From contig NZ_QICJ01000003.1 of NCBI RefSeq assembly GCF_003201105.1, positions 310,001 to 374,000 on the forward strand: DNA of 64,000 bases, read 5' to 3'. Shown piece after piece: positions 20,615-32,448 of this stretch; position 1 is the first letter of the stretch; each line of letters begins with the position of its first letter. The stretch is from Dyella sp. AtDHG13 (GTDB lineage Bacteria; Pseudomonadota; Gammaproteobacteria; Xanthomonadales; Rhodanobacteraceae). The notes beneath the pieces are model-generated. The model made no database searches. It worked only from the letters and a program-made list of their open reading frames with translations, and was not told where the DNA came from. The position numbers were made by a program, and so were the translations under genes.

Positions 20615-23320
20615 ATGAACCAGCACCGCAGTCCTGAGTTCGCCCCGCACGACGCGCCCCTGCGCGAAGACGTCCGCCGCCTCGGCACCCTGGTCGGCCA
20701 TATGCTGGCCGAGCAGATTTCCCCGGCCTTCCTTGACGAAGTGGAGCGCATCCGCACTGCCGCCATCGCGCGCCGCGTGGAAAACGGGCCGCTCGACGAG
20801 CTCGGCGGCCTGCTCACCGGCCTGGACACGGACAAGGCGGAATCGCTGGCGCGCGCCTTCGCCACGTATTTCCAGGCGGTGAACATCGCCGAACGCATCC
20901 ATCGCATCCGCCGTCGCCGCGACTACCAGCGCGAGGGCGGCGCGCCGCAGCCTGAATCCCTGCTCGACGTGCTCACGCGCCTGAAGGCGCAGGGCGTGGA
21001 GGCGGGCGAGCTGATCGAATGGCTGGAACGGTTGCAAGTGGAACCGGTTTTCACGGCGCACCCCACCGAAGCCGTGCGCCGCTCGCTGCTGGAGAAAGAG
21101 CAGGCCATCGTGCGCGCCCTGGTCGACAACTTCGATCCCACGCGCACGCCGCAGGAGCGCAAGGAGGACGACGACCGCATCTTCATGGCGCTCAGCGCCG
21201 GCTGGCAGACGGCCGAAGCGTCCGCTGTCAGCCCCACCGTGCAGGACGAGCACCATCACGTCGGCTTCTATCTCGCCAACCCCATCTATCGCATCGTGCC
21301 GGCGCTGTACGAGTCGCTGGCCGATGCGCTGCAGTCCGTCTATGGCGTGGCCGTGCCGATCCCGCGCCTGTTGAGCTTCGCCACCTGGGTGGGTGGCGAC
21401 ATGGATGGCAATCCCAACGTGGGCGCCGCCACGATCGCCAACAGCCTGTCCACGCAGCGCGCCCATGTGCTGGAGCACTACATCGAGGACATCGCCGGCC
21501 TGGCGCGCCTGCTGAGCCAGACGGAAGATCGCGTGCCCGTCGGCAGCGAGCTGGCCAGTCGCCTGTTCGACTATCGCGTGCGCTTCCCTGTCGCGGCCGC
21601 CAAGGTGCGTCCGCGCCACGCGGACATGCCGTACCGCAGCCTGCTCACCATCATCGGCGCGCGCCTGGAAGCCACGCTCGACGACGGCCATCCCGAGGGC
21701 TACACCTCGGTCGACGAACTGCTGGACGACCTGCACCTGATCGCGACCAGCCTGATCGACCATCGCGGCCTGCATGCCGGCGCGTATGCCGTGCGCCGCC
21801 TGATCTGGCGCGTGCGCACGTTCGGCTTCCACCTTGCGCGACTGGACGTGCGTCAGGATTCGCGCGTGCACGACGATGCGCTGTCCCAGTTGCTGCGGGA
21901 TGAGGAATGGACCTCGCGCGACGCGGGCGAACGCGCCGAGCGCTTGCGCCGCTACGCCGGCGGCGAGGAATCGCTGCCCAACAGCGACGACGCCAACGCC
22001 GTCGCACTGCATGAGGTGTTCGCCACGCTGCGCGAGGCACGCGGCCGCTACGGTGTCGCTTCCTTGGGCCTGTATATCATCAGCATGGCGCGCTCGGCGG
22101 CGGACGTGCTTGCCGTGCTGGCGCTCGCGCGCTACGGCGGCCTTACCCATGAAGGGCGCGTGCCGCTGGACGTGGCGCCGCTGTTCGAAACCGTGGACGA
22201 CCTGGCCAATGCACCCGCCACGTTGCGTGCCTTGCTGGACGATCCCGTCTACCGCGACCACCTCGCCTCACGCGGAAACCGCCAGTGGGTGATGCTGGGC
22301 TACTCGGATAGCGGCAAGGACGGCGGCACGCTGGCGTCGCGCTGGGGCTTGCAGCGCGCGCAGGTGGAGCTGCTGGAGGTGGCGGCGGAGGCGGGCATCC
22401 GGCTTTCCTTCTTCCACGGCCGAGGCGGCTCCGCCAGTCGCGGCGGCGCACGCATCATGCCCGCGTTGATGTCATCGCCGCGCGGCTCGGTGGCCGGCGT
22501 GCTGCGCGTGACGGAGCAGGGCGAAGTGATTCACCGCAAGTATGGCATCCGCGCATTGGCCCTGCGCAACCTGGAGCAAACCGTCGGCGCCGTGCTTCGC
22601 GCCTCGTTGCGCCCGCGCACGCAGGAACCGCGCGAAGACCTGTGGCGCGAGCGCATGAGCCGCCTGGCGGCACGCAGCCGCGAGCACTATCGCGCGTTCG
22701 TCGACCGCGAGGGTTTCGTCGACTATTTCCGCTCCGCCACGCCCATCGACGTGATCGAACGCATGACGCTTGGTTCGCGTCCGTCGCGCCGGCGCAGCAT
22801 GCGCGGCGTGCAGGACCTGCGCGCCATCCCATGGGTGTTCGCGTGGACGCAGTGCCGCTCGATCCTGCCCGGCTGGTACGGGCTGGGTTCGGCGCTGGAA
22901 TTCGGTGTCAAGGAATATGGCGAAGCAGCCATGTCCGAGATGGCCCACGACTGGCCGTTCTTCGCCAACATGCTCGACGACGTGTCGATGGTGCTGGCGA
23001 AGTGCGACCTGGGCATCGCCGAGGCGTTCTCGAGATTGGCCGGGTCGTTGCACGAGCCGTTCTTCGGCCTGATCCGCGACGAGTTCGAGCGCACGCGCCA
23101 CTGGCTGATGCGCCTGAAGAACAACGACGCGCTGCTGCAGAACGCGCCACGGCTTGCCACATCGATCGACCTGCGCAACCCCTACGTGGACCCGATGAGC
23201 CTGCTGCAGGTGGACCTGCTCAAGCGCTGGCGTGAAGGCGGCGAGAGCGACGATGCGCTACTCGCCGCGCTGGTGGCTTGCGTGAATGGCGTATCGCAGG
23301 GTTTGCAGAATACGGGTTGA
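20615..23320 (+). CDS. ppc: Phosphoenolpyruvate carboxylase
   Basis: This 901-aa enzyme makes oxaloacetate from phosphoenolpyruvate and bicarbonate to refill the TCA cycle. Catalytic motifs: [18 protein letters not shown] with the essential His, [26 protein letters not shown], and [14 protein letters not shown]. The C-terminus QNTG is the expected carboxylate end of the family (Gly last). The ATG at 20615 was chosen; an earlier in-frame start at 20531 would add a non-homologous leader. Length is standard. Confidence 0.96.
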   Translation: MNQHRSPEFAPHDAPLREDVRRLGTLVGHMLAEQISPAFLDEVERIRTAAIARRVENGPLDELGGLLTGLDTDKAESLARAFATYFQAVNIAERIHRIRRRRDYQREGGAPQPESLLDVLTRLKAQGVEAGELIEWLERLQVEPVFTAHPTEAVRRSLLEKEQAIVRALVDNFDPTRTPQERKEDDDRIFMALSAGWQTAEASAVSPTVQDEHHHVGFYLANPIYRIVPALYESLADALQSVYGVAVPIPRLLSFATWVGGDMDGNPNVGAATIANSLSTQRAHVLEHYIEDIAGLARLLSQTEDRVPVGSELASRLFDYRVRFPVAAAKVRPRHADMPYRSLLTIIGARLEATLDDGHPEGYTSVDELLDDLHLIATSLIDHRGLHAGAYAVRRLIWRVRTFGFHLARLDVRQDSRVHDDALSQLLRDEEWTSRDAGERAERLRRYAGGEESLPNSDDANAVALHEVFATLREARGRYGVASLGLYIISMARSAADVLAVLALARYGGLTHEGRVPLDVAPLFETVDDLANAPATLRALLDDPVYRDHLASRGNRQWVMLGYSDSGKDGGTLASRWGLQRAQVELLEVAAEAGIRLSFFHGRGGSASRGGARIMPALMSSPRGSVAGVLRVTEQGEVIHRKYGIRALALRNLEQTVGAVLRASLRPRTQEPREDLWRERMSRLAARSREHYRAFVDREGFVDYFRSATPIDVIERMTLGSRPSRRRSMRGVQDLRAIPWVFAWTQCRSILPGWYGLGSALEFGVKEYGEAAMSEMAHDWPFFANMLDDVSMVLAKCDLGIAEAFSRLAGSLHEPFFGLIRDEFERTRHWLMRLKNNDALLQNAPRLATSIDLRNPYVDPMSLLQVDLLKRWREGGESDDALLAALVACVNGVSQGLQNTG

Positions 23321-23457
23321 GCAAAGCGACTTCCGACATGGAGCGAGTGTGGGCTAAGCGCTTCATGCGCTGTAAGTGCTAGCGGTTTCCATCGCATTTT
23401 GCTTGAGAAATCGACAAGAGGCCGCCATGACTTACCGACTCCATCAAGGAATAGCCA

Positions 23458-24423
23458 ATGATCACGTTGTATCAGTTGCGATGGTCGCACTACGTAGAGA
23501 AAGTTCGTTGGGCGTTGGATATCAAAGGTCTGGCATGGCAGGCCGTGGATGTCGTGGCCTACAAAAAGGAGGAGATGCGGCGCTTTTCCTGTGCGCAAAC
23601 GGTTCCACTTATCCATGACGCATCTACCGGCGTTGCCATCAGTGATTCGTCCCCGATCATTCGCTACCTGGATGAGACCTATCCTGACAGGCCCCTTCTT
23701 CCCCATCAGCCCACTGAACGCGCCGAAGCCTGGCAGTGGATGTTGCGGCTGGACTCGTCGCTGGGACTCTATGCGCGGCGCCTCGGCTACACCCAATTGA
23801 TCATGGAATGTCCGCAGGTGCTGCCTCGACTTTTCCTTCCCGATGTGTGTGGTGGGCTTTTCACCCGCCGCGGTTGGCGTTCGCTGGCTGCGCCAGTCCT
23901 GGGAATGCTTCTGATAAAGCGCTTCCGTTTCGATCGCAACCGTCATGATCGTGTCTATGAGCAATTGGAAGCGCTTCTGCTCTCGTTGGCCGACCGGCTG
24001 AAGCGCCAAGCTTTCATTGTCGGTGCACGGCTGAGCGCGGCGGATATTACCTTGGCAACGCTACTTCGCCCGTTGCGTATAGTGCCCTACTTCAGTCACC
24101 ACCCCGGTCTGCAAAGTCTGTTCGCGTGGCAGTCCAGATTGTTCCGCGAGTACGGTCGCGAACCCGCGCTCTTGTATGAAACCTTGATCGAGGCGCAACG
24201 TCGACATTGCGGGACCATGCGGGCAGGAGTGGGCTGGATGAGTCGCGAACGGTTTGCGCCGGCGACTGCCTTGGACGAGGCGTTGACGGAGGCTGTCAAT
24301 GATCAGCACCCCGTCAACTCATTCAGTCTGTTCGGTGCCCTGCCAAGCTATGTGAAGCTGCGTTGGTTCAGTGGTGTCCGCAGGATGGCGTACGCGCCGT
24401 CGCCGCATATGACGCACCCATGA
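23458..24423 (+). CDS. Glutathione S-transferase family protein
   Basis: This 321-aa protein has an N-terminal thioredoxin-fold GST domain (MITLYQLRWSHYVEKVRWAL, then VPLIHDASTGVAISDSSPII) and a helical C-terminal domain with SAADITLATLLRPL. The usual N-terminal Ser or Cys catalytic position is occupied by S in RWSHYVEK. It is longer than typical GSTs (200-230 aa), the extra part being C-terminal. An AAGGA site precedes the ATG. It is a lone gene after ppc; its substrate is unknown. Confidence 0.82.
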   Translation: MITLYQLRWSHYVEKVRWALDIKGLAWQAVDVVAYKKEEMRRFSCAQTVPLIHDASTGVAISDSSPIIRYLDETYPDRPLLPHQPTERAEAWQWMLRLDSSLGLYARRLGYTQLIMECPQVLPRLFLPDVCGGLFTRRGWRSLAAPVLGMLLIKRFRFDRNRHDRVYEQLEALLLSLADRLKRQAFIVGARLSAADITLATLLRPLRIVPYFSHHPGLQSLFAWQSRLFREYGREPALLYETLIEAQRRHCGTMRAGVGWMSRERFAPATALDEALTEAVNDQHPVNSFSLFGALPSYVKLRWFSGVRRMAYAPSPHMTHP

Positions 24424-24495
24424 CCCTCGCGACTGTGCAATGCCGCTGCGTTTCTCGCGAGGCTCGTGATCCAGTTTGAGAGGCGGTGATACCGC

Positions 24496-26367
<1,872 letters not shown>

Positions 26368-26769
26368 CCCGCCATTTTAGGCGATGTGCCGCTGCAACCC
26401 ATCAGGCAGAGGCGCGCTCAATACCGCGGGCGCGCGGCCGATAGGCTCAGTGATCGTCGTGTGGCGCCGTCGACGGAATAGGGAAAGCCCTGGCAAGGTC
26501 GTTGCTTTTTCTAGCGAAAAAGTGGCGACTTTCAGAAAAAAGGACTTTTCCCTTACACCTTTTGAGGGCACACTCACTTGACACGTAGACAAAGCTTTCA
26601 CAGTGAAATTTACGTTACGACGGCGCCCGGGGCGCCGTTATCATTTTATCGTCCATGGAAACATGGACTTATGTGATGTAATTCAAGTATTGTCTGGGCC
26701 TGTGGCGGTGGCGTTGCAGTTCAGGGTTTGTAACGCCGGTTGAAGCGGCAGCGGAAGCGAGGAATCGGG
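26368..26769. other. Intergenic region with two hairpins, no gene seen
   Basis: This 400-base gap is less GC-rich than its surroundings and separates the divergent uup and carboxypeptidase genes. It holds ACGGCGCC-CGG-GGCGCCGT at 26620-26638 and GTCCATG-GAAA-CATGGAC at 26651-26668, the latter with a GNRA tetraloop. A TTGACA-like -35 lies at 26578-26583, but no convincing -10 follows. It may be a long 5' leader of the carboxypeptidase gene. No supported reading frame is present. Confidence 0.45.
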
Positions 26770-27879
26770 GTGGCTATCAAGTCCAACACGCCGGCCAGGG
26801 GGGGTACCTGGCGTCAAGGTCTGTTCGCACTGCTCGTGAGCGTCGCGGGCGGCTTTGCGAGCATGGCCCACGCGGGCGACGCCGCCATCGTCATCAACGA
26901 GGCCGACGGCCAGGTCATTACTGCGGTCAACGCGGACGAGCCGAACCATCCGGCGTCGCTGGCCAAGATGATGACGCTGTACCTTGCCTTCCAGGCCGTG
27001 CAGAACGGCACGCTCAAGATGGACCAGGAACTGCCCGTGTCCTCGTGGGCCGCTTCCAAGGCGCCGACCAAGCTCGACCTGCGCAGCGGCCAGACCATCA
27101 CGGTCGAGGATTGCGTGCTCGGCATGATCACCAAGTCGGCCAACGATGCCGCCACCGTGGTGGCCGAAGGCCTCGGCGGCAACGAGAGCCACTTCGTCGA
27201 GATGATGAACGCCCAGGCCCAGCTGCTGGGCATGAGCAACACCCGCTTCGCCAACGCCTCGGGCCTGCCCGACCCGGAAGACACCACCACGGCCCGCGAC
27301 ATGAGCAAGCTGGCCATGGCGCTGTACCACGATTTCCCGCAGTACTCGCACTACTTCTCGACCAAGGACTTCATGTTCCGCGGCCGTCTGGTGCGCGGCC
27401 ACAACAACCTGATGGACAAGTACCCCGGCATGGACGGCCTGAAGACCGGCTTCACCAACGCCGCGGGCTACAACCTGGCCTCCACCGCCGTGAAGGACGG
27501 CCGTCGCCTGTTCTCCGTGGTGATGGGCGGCCGTACCGCGGCCTCGCGTGACCGGCTGATGGCCCGCCTGCTCGACGACGGCTTCGAGAACCAGGAAACG
27601 CCGGCGTCCCTGGTCGCCCAGGCTGGCGAAGCGCCGGCTGCCGTGGCCTCGTCCAAGGCCCGCCGCACCAAGGGCGGCGTCGCCGCGGCCAAGGCTACTG
27701 CCGTGGCGGATGCTTCGACTTCCCGCCGTCACCACCGCCGCGGATCGAAGACGGAAGCCGTCGCCAGCGCGGCGACGTGCTCGAAGAAAAAGAAGGGCGC
27801 CACGTGCCCGGCAACGACCGCGCGCAACAAGGTGGCGGGGCAGAAGGTCGCTTCGGCGGGGGCTTCGCCGGATAAGTGA
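26770..27879 (+). CDS. D-alanyl-D-alanine carboxypeptidase (S11 family)
   Basis: This 369-aa penicillin-binding protein of the DacA/PbpG family trims peptidoglycan stem peptides in the periplasm. An N-terminal signal sequence ends near SMAHAGD. The three active-site motifs are present: SLAK (serine nucleophile), SAN in TKSANDAAT, and KTG in GLKTGFTN. The C-terminal 90 residues are a Lys/Arg/Ala-rich low-complexity tail in place of the usual amphipathic anchor. The GTG at 26770 is preceded by GAGG; a TTG ten codons upstream is possible. Confidence 0.9.
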   Translation: MAIKSNTPARGGTWRQGLFALLVSVAGGFASMAHAGDAAIVINEADGQVITAVNADEPNHPASLAKMMTLYLAFQAVQNGTLKMDQELPVSSWAASKAPTKLDLRSGQTITVEDCVLGMITKSANDAATVVAEGLGGNESHFVEMMNAQAQLLGMSNTRFANASGLPDPEDTTTARDMSKLAMALYHDFPQYSHYFSTKDFMFRGRLVRGHNNLMDKYPGMDGLKTGFTNAAGYNLASTAVKDGRRLFSVVMGGRTAASRDRLMARLLDDGFENQETPASLVAQAGEAPAAVASSKARRTKGGVAAAKATAVADASTSRRHHRRGSKTEAVASAATCSKKKKGATCPATTARNKVAGQKVASAGASPDK

Positions 27880-27902
27880 GTGTGGGATTTCACCGGATCA
27901 GC

Positions 27903-27930
27903 AAAAAAGGCCGCGCAAGCGGCCTTTTTG
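27903..27930. terminator. Intrinsic terminator after the carboxypeptidase gene
   Basis: AAAAAAGGCCGC-GCAA-GCGGCCTTTTT, 24 bases after the stop codon. The A/T runs make it able to work in both directions. Confidence 0.88.
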
Positions 27931-27985
27931 CTTTGCTCCCTCTCCCCTTCGGGGAGGGTGCTCGCGATAGTCTGCCCTAAGAGCC

Positions 27986-28012
27986 GTCATTCCTGCGAAA
28001 GCAGGAATCCAG
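27986..28012. repeat. REP-like palindrome, variant with T-A pairs
   Basis: GTCATTCCTGCGAAAGCAGG followed by AATCCAG. Relative to the copy at 20413, one stem C-G pair is changed to T-A on both sides, which preserves the hairpin. It forms an inverted pair with 28048-28074. Confidence 0.7.
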
Positions 28013-28047
28013 TGCCTTTCCGTGGACTGAGGAGAGGTTGAAAGTCG

Positions 28048-28074
28048 CTGGATTCCTGCTTTCGCAGGAATGAC
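28048..28074. repeat. REP-like palindrome, inverted partner
   Basis: CTGGATTCCTGCTTTCGCAG followed by GAATGAC is the reverse complement of the element at 27986. The 409-base gap between the carboxypeptidase gene and metK contains only these elements and two terminators. Confidence 0.7.
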
Positions 28075-28234
28075 GGTGAGGGGGAGCCATCGTTGAGGCA
28101 GGATTGCCCCCTCACACCAACTCTCTCCTCGCTCCTCAAAACCGCGGCCATCCCTGGCCGCTCCCCGCGTGCCCCGGAGGGGAGAGGGAGCAAATCAAAA
28201 AACAACTCTCTACCGCGCGTAGAGGGCACGAAGC

Positions 28235-28268
28235 AAAAAAACGGGCCGCTTTCGCGGCCCGTTTTTTT
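28235..28268. terminator. Bidirectional terminator after metK
   Basis: ACGGGCCGC-TTTC-GCGGCCCGT flanked by A7 and T7, 20 bases beyond the metK stop. This is a very strong intrinsic terminator on both strands. Confidence 0.9.
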
Positions 28269-28288
28269 CACACCAAAGCAAGCCTCGC

Positions 28289-29488
28289 TTACTTCAGCTT
28301 GGCATCGGCGCGCAGCGCCTCGGCCTTGTCCGTCTTCTCCCACGAGAACGTGGAGTAGACCTTGCCATCCGGGCCCTTCACTTCCTGCGGGGTGCGGCCG
28401 AAGTGGCCGTAGCTCGCGGTCTGCTGGTACATCGGGTGGATCAGGTCGAGCATCTTGATGATGCCGTACGGGCGCAGGTCGAAGTGCTTGCGGATCAGCT
28501 TCTCGATCTTCTCGTCGGCGATCTTGCCGGTGCCGAAGGTGGTGACCGAGATGGAGGTCGGCTCGGCCACGCCGATGGCATAGCTCACCTGCACTTCGCA
28601 GCGGTCGGCGATGCCGGCGGCCACGATGTTCTTGGCCACGTAGCGGGCGGCGTAGGCGGCCGAACGGTCCACCTTCGACGGATCCTTGCCGGAGAACGCG
28701 CCACCGCCGTGACGGGCCCAGCCGCCGTAGGTGTCGACGATGATCTTGCGGCCGGTCAGGCCGCAGTCGCCCACCGGGCCGCCGATCACGAACTTGCCGG
28801 TCGGGTTGATGTGGAACTTGGTGCCCTTGTGCAGCAGCTTGGCCGGCAGCACGGGCTTGAGGATGTGCTCGCGCACGGCCTCGATGAGGTCCTTCTGCTT
28901 GATGTCCGGATCGTGCTGGGTGGAGAGCACCACGGCGTCGATGGCGGTGGCCACGCCGTCCTCATAGCGCAGGGTGACCTGGCTCTTGGCGTCCGGGCGC
29001 AGCCACGACAGCGGCGAGTTCTTCTTCTTGCGGATCTTGGCCTGCTGCTCGACAAGGCGATGCGAGTAGTAGATCGCCGCCGGCATGTAGTCCTTGGTTT
29101 CGTTGGTGGCGTAGCCGAACATCAGGCCCTGGTCGCCGGCGCCCTGTTCTTCGGGCTTCTTGCGGTCCACGCCCTGGTTGATGTCCGGGGATTGCTTGCC
29201 GATCAGGTTCAGCACGCCGCAGGTCTCGCCGTCGAAGCCGACGTCGGATGAGTCATAACCGATGTCGGTGATGACCTTGCGGGTCAGCGCTTCCAGGTCG
29301 ACCCAGGCGCTGGTGGTGATTTCGCCGGCCACGATGGCCACGCCCGTCTTCACCATCGTTTCGCAGGCCACGCGCGCACGCGGATCCTGCGCGATGATCG
29401 CATCGAGGACGGCATCGGAGATCTGGTCGGCGACTTTGTCCGGATGGCCTTCGGAGACCGACTCGGAGGTGAAGAGGAAGTTGCTCAT
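28289..29488 (-). CDS. metK: S-adenosylmethionine synthase
   Basis: This 399-aa enzyme makes S-adenosylmethionine from ATP and methionine. It starts [22 protein letters not shown] without its last two residues in some homologues, a canonical MetK N-terminus. [15 protein letters not shown] and [16 protein letters not shown], the two PROSITE-type signatures, are intact. Length is slightly above the E. coli enzyme (384 aa). It is a single gene with its own terminator; the upstream block shared with metF suggests joint regulation. Confidence 0.97.
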   Translation of the reverse strand: MSNFLFTSESVSEGHPDKVADQISDAVLDAIIAQDPRARVACETMVKTGVAIVAGEITTSAWVDLEALTRKVITDIGYDSSDVGFDGETCGVLNLIGKQSPDINQGVDRKKPEEQGAGDQGLMFGYATNETKDYMPAAIYYSHRLVEQQAKIRKKKNSPLSWLRPDAKSQVTLRYEDGVATAIDAVVLSTQHDPDIKQKDLIEAVREHILKPVLPAKLLHKGTKFHINPTGKFVIGGPVGDCGLTGRKIIVDTYGGWARHGGGAFSGKDPSKVDRSAAYAARYVAKNIVAAGIADRCEVQVSYAIGVAEPTSISVTTFGTGKIADEKIEKLIRKHFDLRPYGIIKMLDLIHPMYQQTASYGHFGRTPQEVKGPDGKVYSTFSWEKTDKAEALRADAKLK

Positions 29489-29495
29489 CGCGGGT

Positions 29496-29522
29496 TATAT
29501 CCTTCCTTACGGATAAAGAGAT
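29496..29522 (-). promoter_or_regulatory. Candidate methyl-cycle operator upstream of metK
   Basis: ATCTCTTTATC, ten bases, then GATATA on the metK strand, matching the block upstream of metF in sequence and spacing. Here it ends only seven bases before the ATG and includes the Shine-Dalgarno-like AAGGAAGG, so a bound protein, or RNA pairing, could also block translation. Confidence 0.5.
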
Positions 29523-29744
29523 AAAAGAGGGTGGCGCATCATACACGGCCTACCCCCGGTTTGCAGCCTCAGCATGGGGGCCGCATATGACGATTTCATG
29601 CCGATTCAGCCATTTGGACGGCTTTGCGGCCCTTTCCCGGGGTCAGCCCGGATACGCCAAAGCCGCCCGGTGGGCGGCGGCGCGAGCGGTCAGGATACCC
29701 CAAGGGTGTCGCGGGGGCGGTGGATGGGCCGGGCGAGCCGGGCG

Positions 29745-31574
29745 TCAGGCGTTTTGCCGCAGGCGGGTGAAACCATCGTCGCTCCAGCCCTCGCTGCCCA
29801 CGCCGTGGCGGACGAAGAACAGGCCTTCCGGGTCGTAGCGGCGCTTGGCGGCGGCCAGCCGCGGATAGTTGGCACCCCAGAACGAGGCCTGCCAGTCGCG
29901 CTCGAAGTAGTCGCTTTCGGAGACGTAGGAGCCGGCGCCCGGCGCCACCTTCAGCAAGGCATCCGCGCAGCGGTCGATGCCGGCCTTATCGTGGCGCGCG
30001 CGGTCCAGGTCCGGCCCGTCGCCGGGCATGCCGGGAAAGGCCGGGTCGCTCTCGCCGCCGGTGATCATCAGCGCGAAGGCGCCCATCGCGCCGGGGTTCA
30101 TCGCCGTGTCGCGCGATCGCGCGATGGCCTCGGCCGGCGCGCCGGCCAGCCCCTTGTTGAAGTGCAGCGAGAAATCCCACTGGCGCACGGCGGCGAACAG
30201 CGCATCGGCCAGCCGGTCGAGCTGCCGCTCGTCCAGCAGGGACTGCGGCAGCCACGCGGAACGGTAGCCATGGATAAACTGCCCGACCTGTCCCTCGTCG
30301 CCGGCCCAGAACACATGGTCGCGCGGCGCGCCGGGGCGGCGGTCGGCCCGGATGAGATCAGGCGCGTGGGCGCGGAAAAAGTCCGCATCCCAGAAGTGGC
30401 GGGCAGGCATGGCGAATACCTGCACGTCATCGTGGATGTGCCAGTCGGAGCGGGCGCGCACGGCGGCGAGATAGGGCGCCCAGACTTTCTCCGCCTCCTG
30501 CTGGCTGAGGCCCTGGAACACCAGCGACAGCTTCACCAGGTTGCCGCCGCGGAACGTGATCTGCTCGCCCCAGTGCGGATTGAACAGGGCGTCGCGATAG
30601 AAGCGCATGGTGAAGGCGATCAGCGCGCGATAGGCCTCGTCGGTGTCGGCCTTGATCGCGCCGAACACCGCGCCGAAGGTCTCCGGCAGCTCGTGCGTGC
30701 GCAGCGTCAGTCGTGTCACCACGCCCAGGCTGCCGCCGCCACCGCCCTTGATGCCCCAGAACAACTCCGGATCCCGGTGCGGATTGACCACGCGCACCTT
30801 GCCATCCGCCGTCACGATTTCCGCTTCCAGCAGGTTGCTCGACGCGCTGCCGAAGTTCTTGGAGAAGCTGCCGAAACCGCCGCTTTGCACCAGCCCAGCC
30901 ACGCCCACGGTGGTGCAGCCGCCGCCCTGCACATAGCGCCCGCCCTGCGTGGTGACGGCGTTGTAGGCGTCGATCCACATCGCGCCGGCTTGCACCGAGA
31001 CGGCGGGCACCGGCGCCTGCCGGCCTTCGCCGCCTTGCGGGACGAAGGCGTCGTGCGGGTCCACCGCATTCATGTGGCGCGTCCAGACCAGCAGCGAGTC
31101 CGGCGCGGCCGACGTGCCCTGGTAGCTGTGGCCGCCGCCTTTGACCACCAGCCGCAGATGGTGCTTGCGGGCGAAGTTCACGGCGGCGACGACATCCTGG
31201 GTGTTCTCCACGGCCACCGCGTAGGCGCTGGGATGCGATGTCCACGCATCGACCCAGCCGCTGGTCTGGGTGAGCGCCGGCTGGTCGCCGATATAGAACG
31301 GGTTCTTGATCTGCGCGAGCGCCTCCTGGCATTCGGCGTTCTGCGCGCTGCAGGCCTGGAACGGCGAGTGCAGCGCCTGCAGCCGGCCGCCCACCGCGTT
31401 CTTGAGCTGCTCCCATTGCGCCGACGTCGGCCAGCCGGGATCGCCCGGCCGCACCCGTGAACGAAGCCCGGCGGCCGCCGGGCCGGCGTCCAGCGCGCGG
31501 GCCACGGTGGGCGACAGCGCCCACGGCAGCAGCGGAAGCGTAAGGGCGGCCTTGAGCAGATCGCGGCGATGCAT
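29745..31574 (-). CDS. Tat-exported FAD-binding oxidoreductase with BBE domain
   Basis: This 609-aa flavoprotein of the berberine-bridge/vanillyl-alcohol oxidase family begins HRRDLLKAALTLPLLPWAL, a twin-arginine-type leader. The FAD_binding_4 domain contains VKGGGHSYQGTS, where the His may be the covalent FAD site, and GGGGGSLGVVTRLT. The BBE tail is NYPRLAAAKRRYDPEGLFF. It is probably a periplasmic oxidase of sugars or alcohols; the substrate is unknown. The ATG at 31574 sits just before the RR motif. A longer in-frame start is less likely. Confidence 0.88.
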   Translation of the reverse strand: MHRRDLLKAALTLPLLPWALSPTVARALDAGPAAAGLRSRVRPGDPGWPTSAQWEQLKNAVGGRLQALHSPFQACSAQNAECQEALAQIKNPFYIGDQPALTQTSGWVDAWTSHPSAYAVAVENTQDVVAAVNFARKHHLRLVVKGGGHSYQGTSAAPDSLLVWTRHMNAVDPHDAFVPQGGEGRQAPVPAVSVQAGAMWIDAYNAVTTQGGRYVQGGGCTTVGVAGLVQSGGFGSFSKNFGSASSNLLEAEIVTADGKVRVVNPHRDPELFWGIKGGGGGSLGVVTRLTLRTHELPETFGAVFGAIKADTDEAYRALIAFTMRFYRDALFNPHWGEQITFRGGNLVKLSLVFQGLSQQEAEKVWAPYLAAVRARSDWHIHDDVQVFAMPARHFWDADFFRAHAPDLIRADRRPGAPRDHVFWAGDEGQVGQFIHGYRSAWLPQSLLDERQLDRLADALFAAVRQWDFSLHFNKGLAGAPAEAIARSRDTAMNPGAMGAFALMITGGESDPAFPGMPGDGPDLDRARHDKAGIDRCADALLKVAPGAGSYVSESDYFERDWQASFWGANYPRLAAAKRRYDPEGLFFVRHGVGSEGWSDDGFTRLRQNA

Positions 31575-31752
31575 GGCGGATTCCTGGGCTGGACGTGATG
31601 ACGTCACTCTGGACGGAGCCGGCGCCGGAACAAGCGCAAGGTGATGAACGGCACCCGTTGGGGGACGAACGGAGGGCTGGCGGGGTCGGCGTTGGACATA
31701 CCTGCCAAGACAGCCATAATCGAAAGCTCCCCATCTCTACTGGAGCGAGCGG

Positions 31753-32448
31753 ATGAAGCGACTGACCGGGCTGGCCTTCCTGCTGATCTCCCTGGTGGTT
31801 TCAGCCATCACCCACGCGGACAGCGCGCCGCCCTCGCACTGGCAGCCGGACATCGCCGCCTTCGAGGCCAGCGACCGCATCCATCCTCCGGCCAAGCATG
31901 GCGTGCTGTTCATCGGCAGCTCGTCCATCCAGTTCTGGAAGTCGCTCGCGCAGGACTTTCCCGGCATCCCGGTGATCAACCGCGGTTTCGGCGGCTCGGC
32001 GCTGCCCGATTCCACCTATTACGCCGACCGCATCGTCTGGCCGTACCAGCCAAAACTGATCGTGATGTATGCCGGCGACAACGACATCAACGATGGCGCC
32101 ACGGCGGAGCAGGTGCTGGCCTCGTTCCAGAAGTTCGTGGCCCGCGCCCGCGAAGGCGTGCCCGGCGTGCCCATCGTCTACGTCTCCATCAAGCCGAGCA
32201 TCGCCCGCTTCAACCTGTGGCCGAGCATGAAGGCGGCCAACGACAAGATCCGCGACTGGGCCGCCACGCAGCAGGGCGTGCGCTTCGTCGACATCGCGCC
32301 CGTGATGCTTAACGCCCAGGGCAAGCCGCGTGCGGAGCTGTTCCGCCCCGACGGCCTGCACATGCTGCCGGCCGGCTATGCGCTGTGGATCGCCGCGCTC
32401 AAGCCGGTGCTGGCGGATTACGGCTTCGTCACCCGGCCCGCTCAGTAA
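31753..32448 (+). CDS. Secreted SGNH/GDSL-family hydrolase
   Basis: This 231-aa protein has a signal peptide (MKRLTGLAFLLISLVVSAIT, then HADS). SGNH blocks follow in order: LFIGSSSIQFWKSL with the serine, NRGFGGSALPD with the Gly, YAGDNDINDG with the Asn, and RPDGLHMLPAGY with the Asp-His pair. It is probably a periplasmic esterase or sugar-ester hydrolase. It is transcribed divergently from the FAD oxidase gene and ends in a seven-base convergent overlap with the methyltransferase gene. The substrate is unknown. Confidence 0.88.
   Translation: MKRLTGLAFLLISLVVSAITHADSAPPSHWQPDIAAFEASDRIHPPAKHGVLFIGSSSIQFWKSLAQDFPGIPVINRGFGGSALPDSTYYADRIVWPYQPKLIVMYAGDNDINDGATAEQVLASFQKFVARAREGVPGVPIVYVSIKPSIARFNLWPSMKAANDKIRDWAATQQGVRFVDIAPVMLNAQGKPRAELFRPDGLHMLPAGYALWIAALKPVLADYGFVTRPAQ

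Noticed and set aside
29745-31574. FAD oxidase and SGNH hydrolase as a biosynthetic cluster with the methyltransferase
   Set aside because: The genes point in different directions and share no pathway-specific partner; adjacency alone is not enough.
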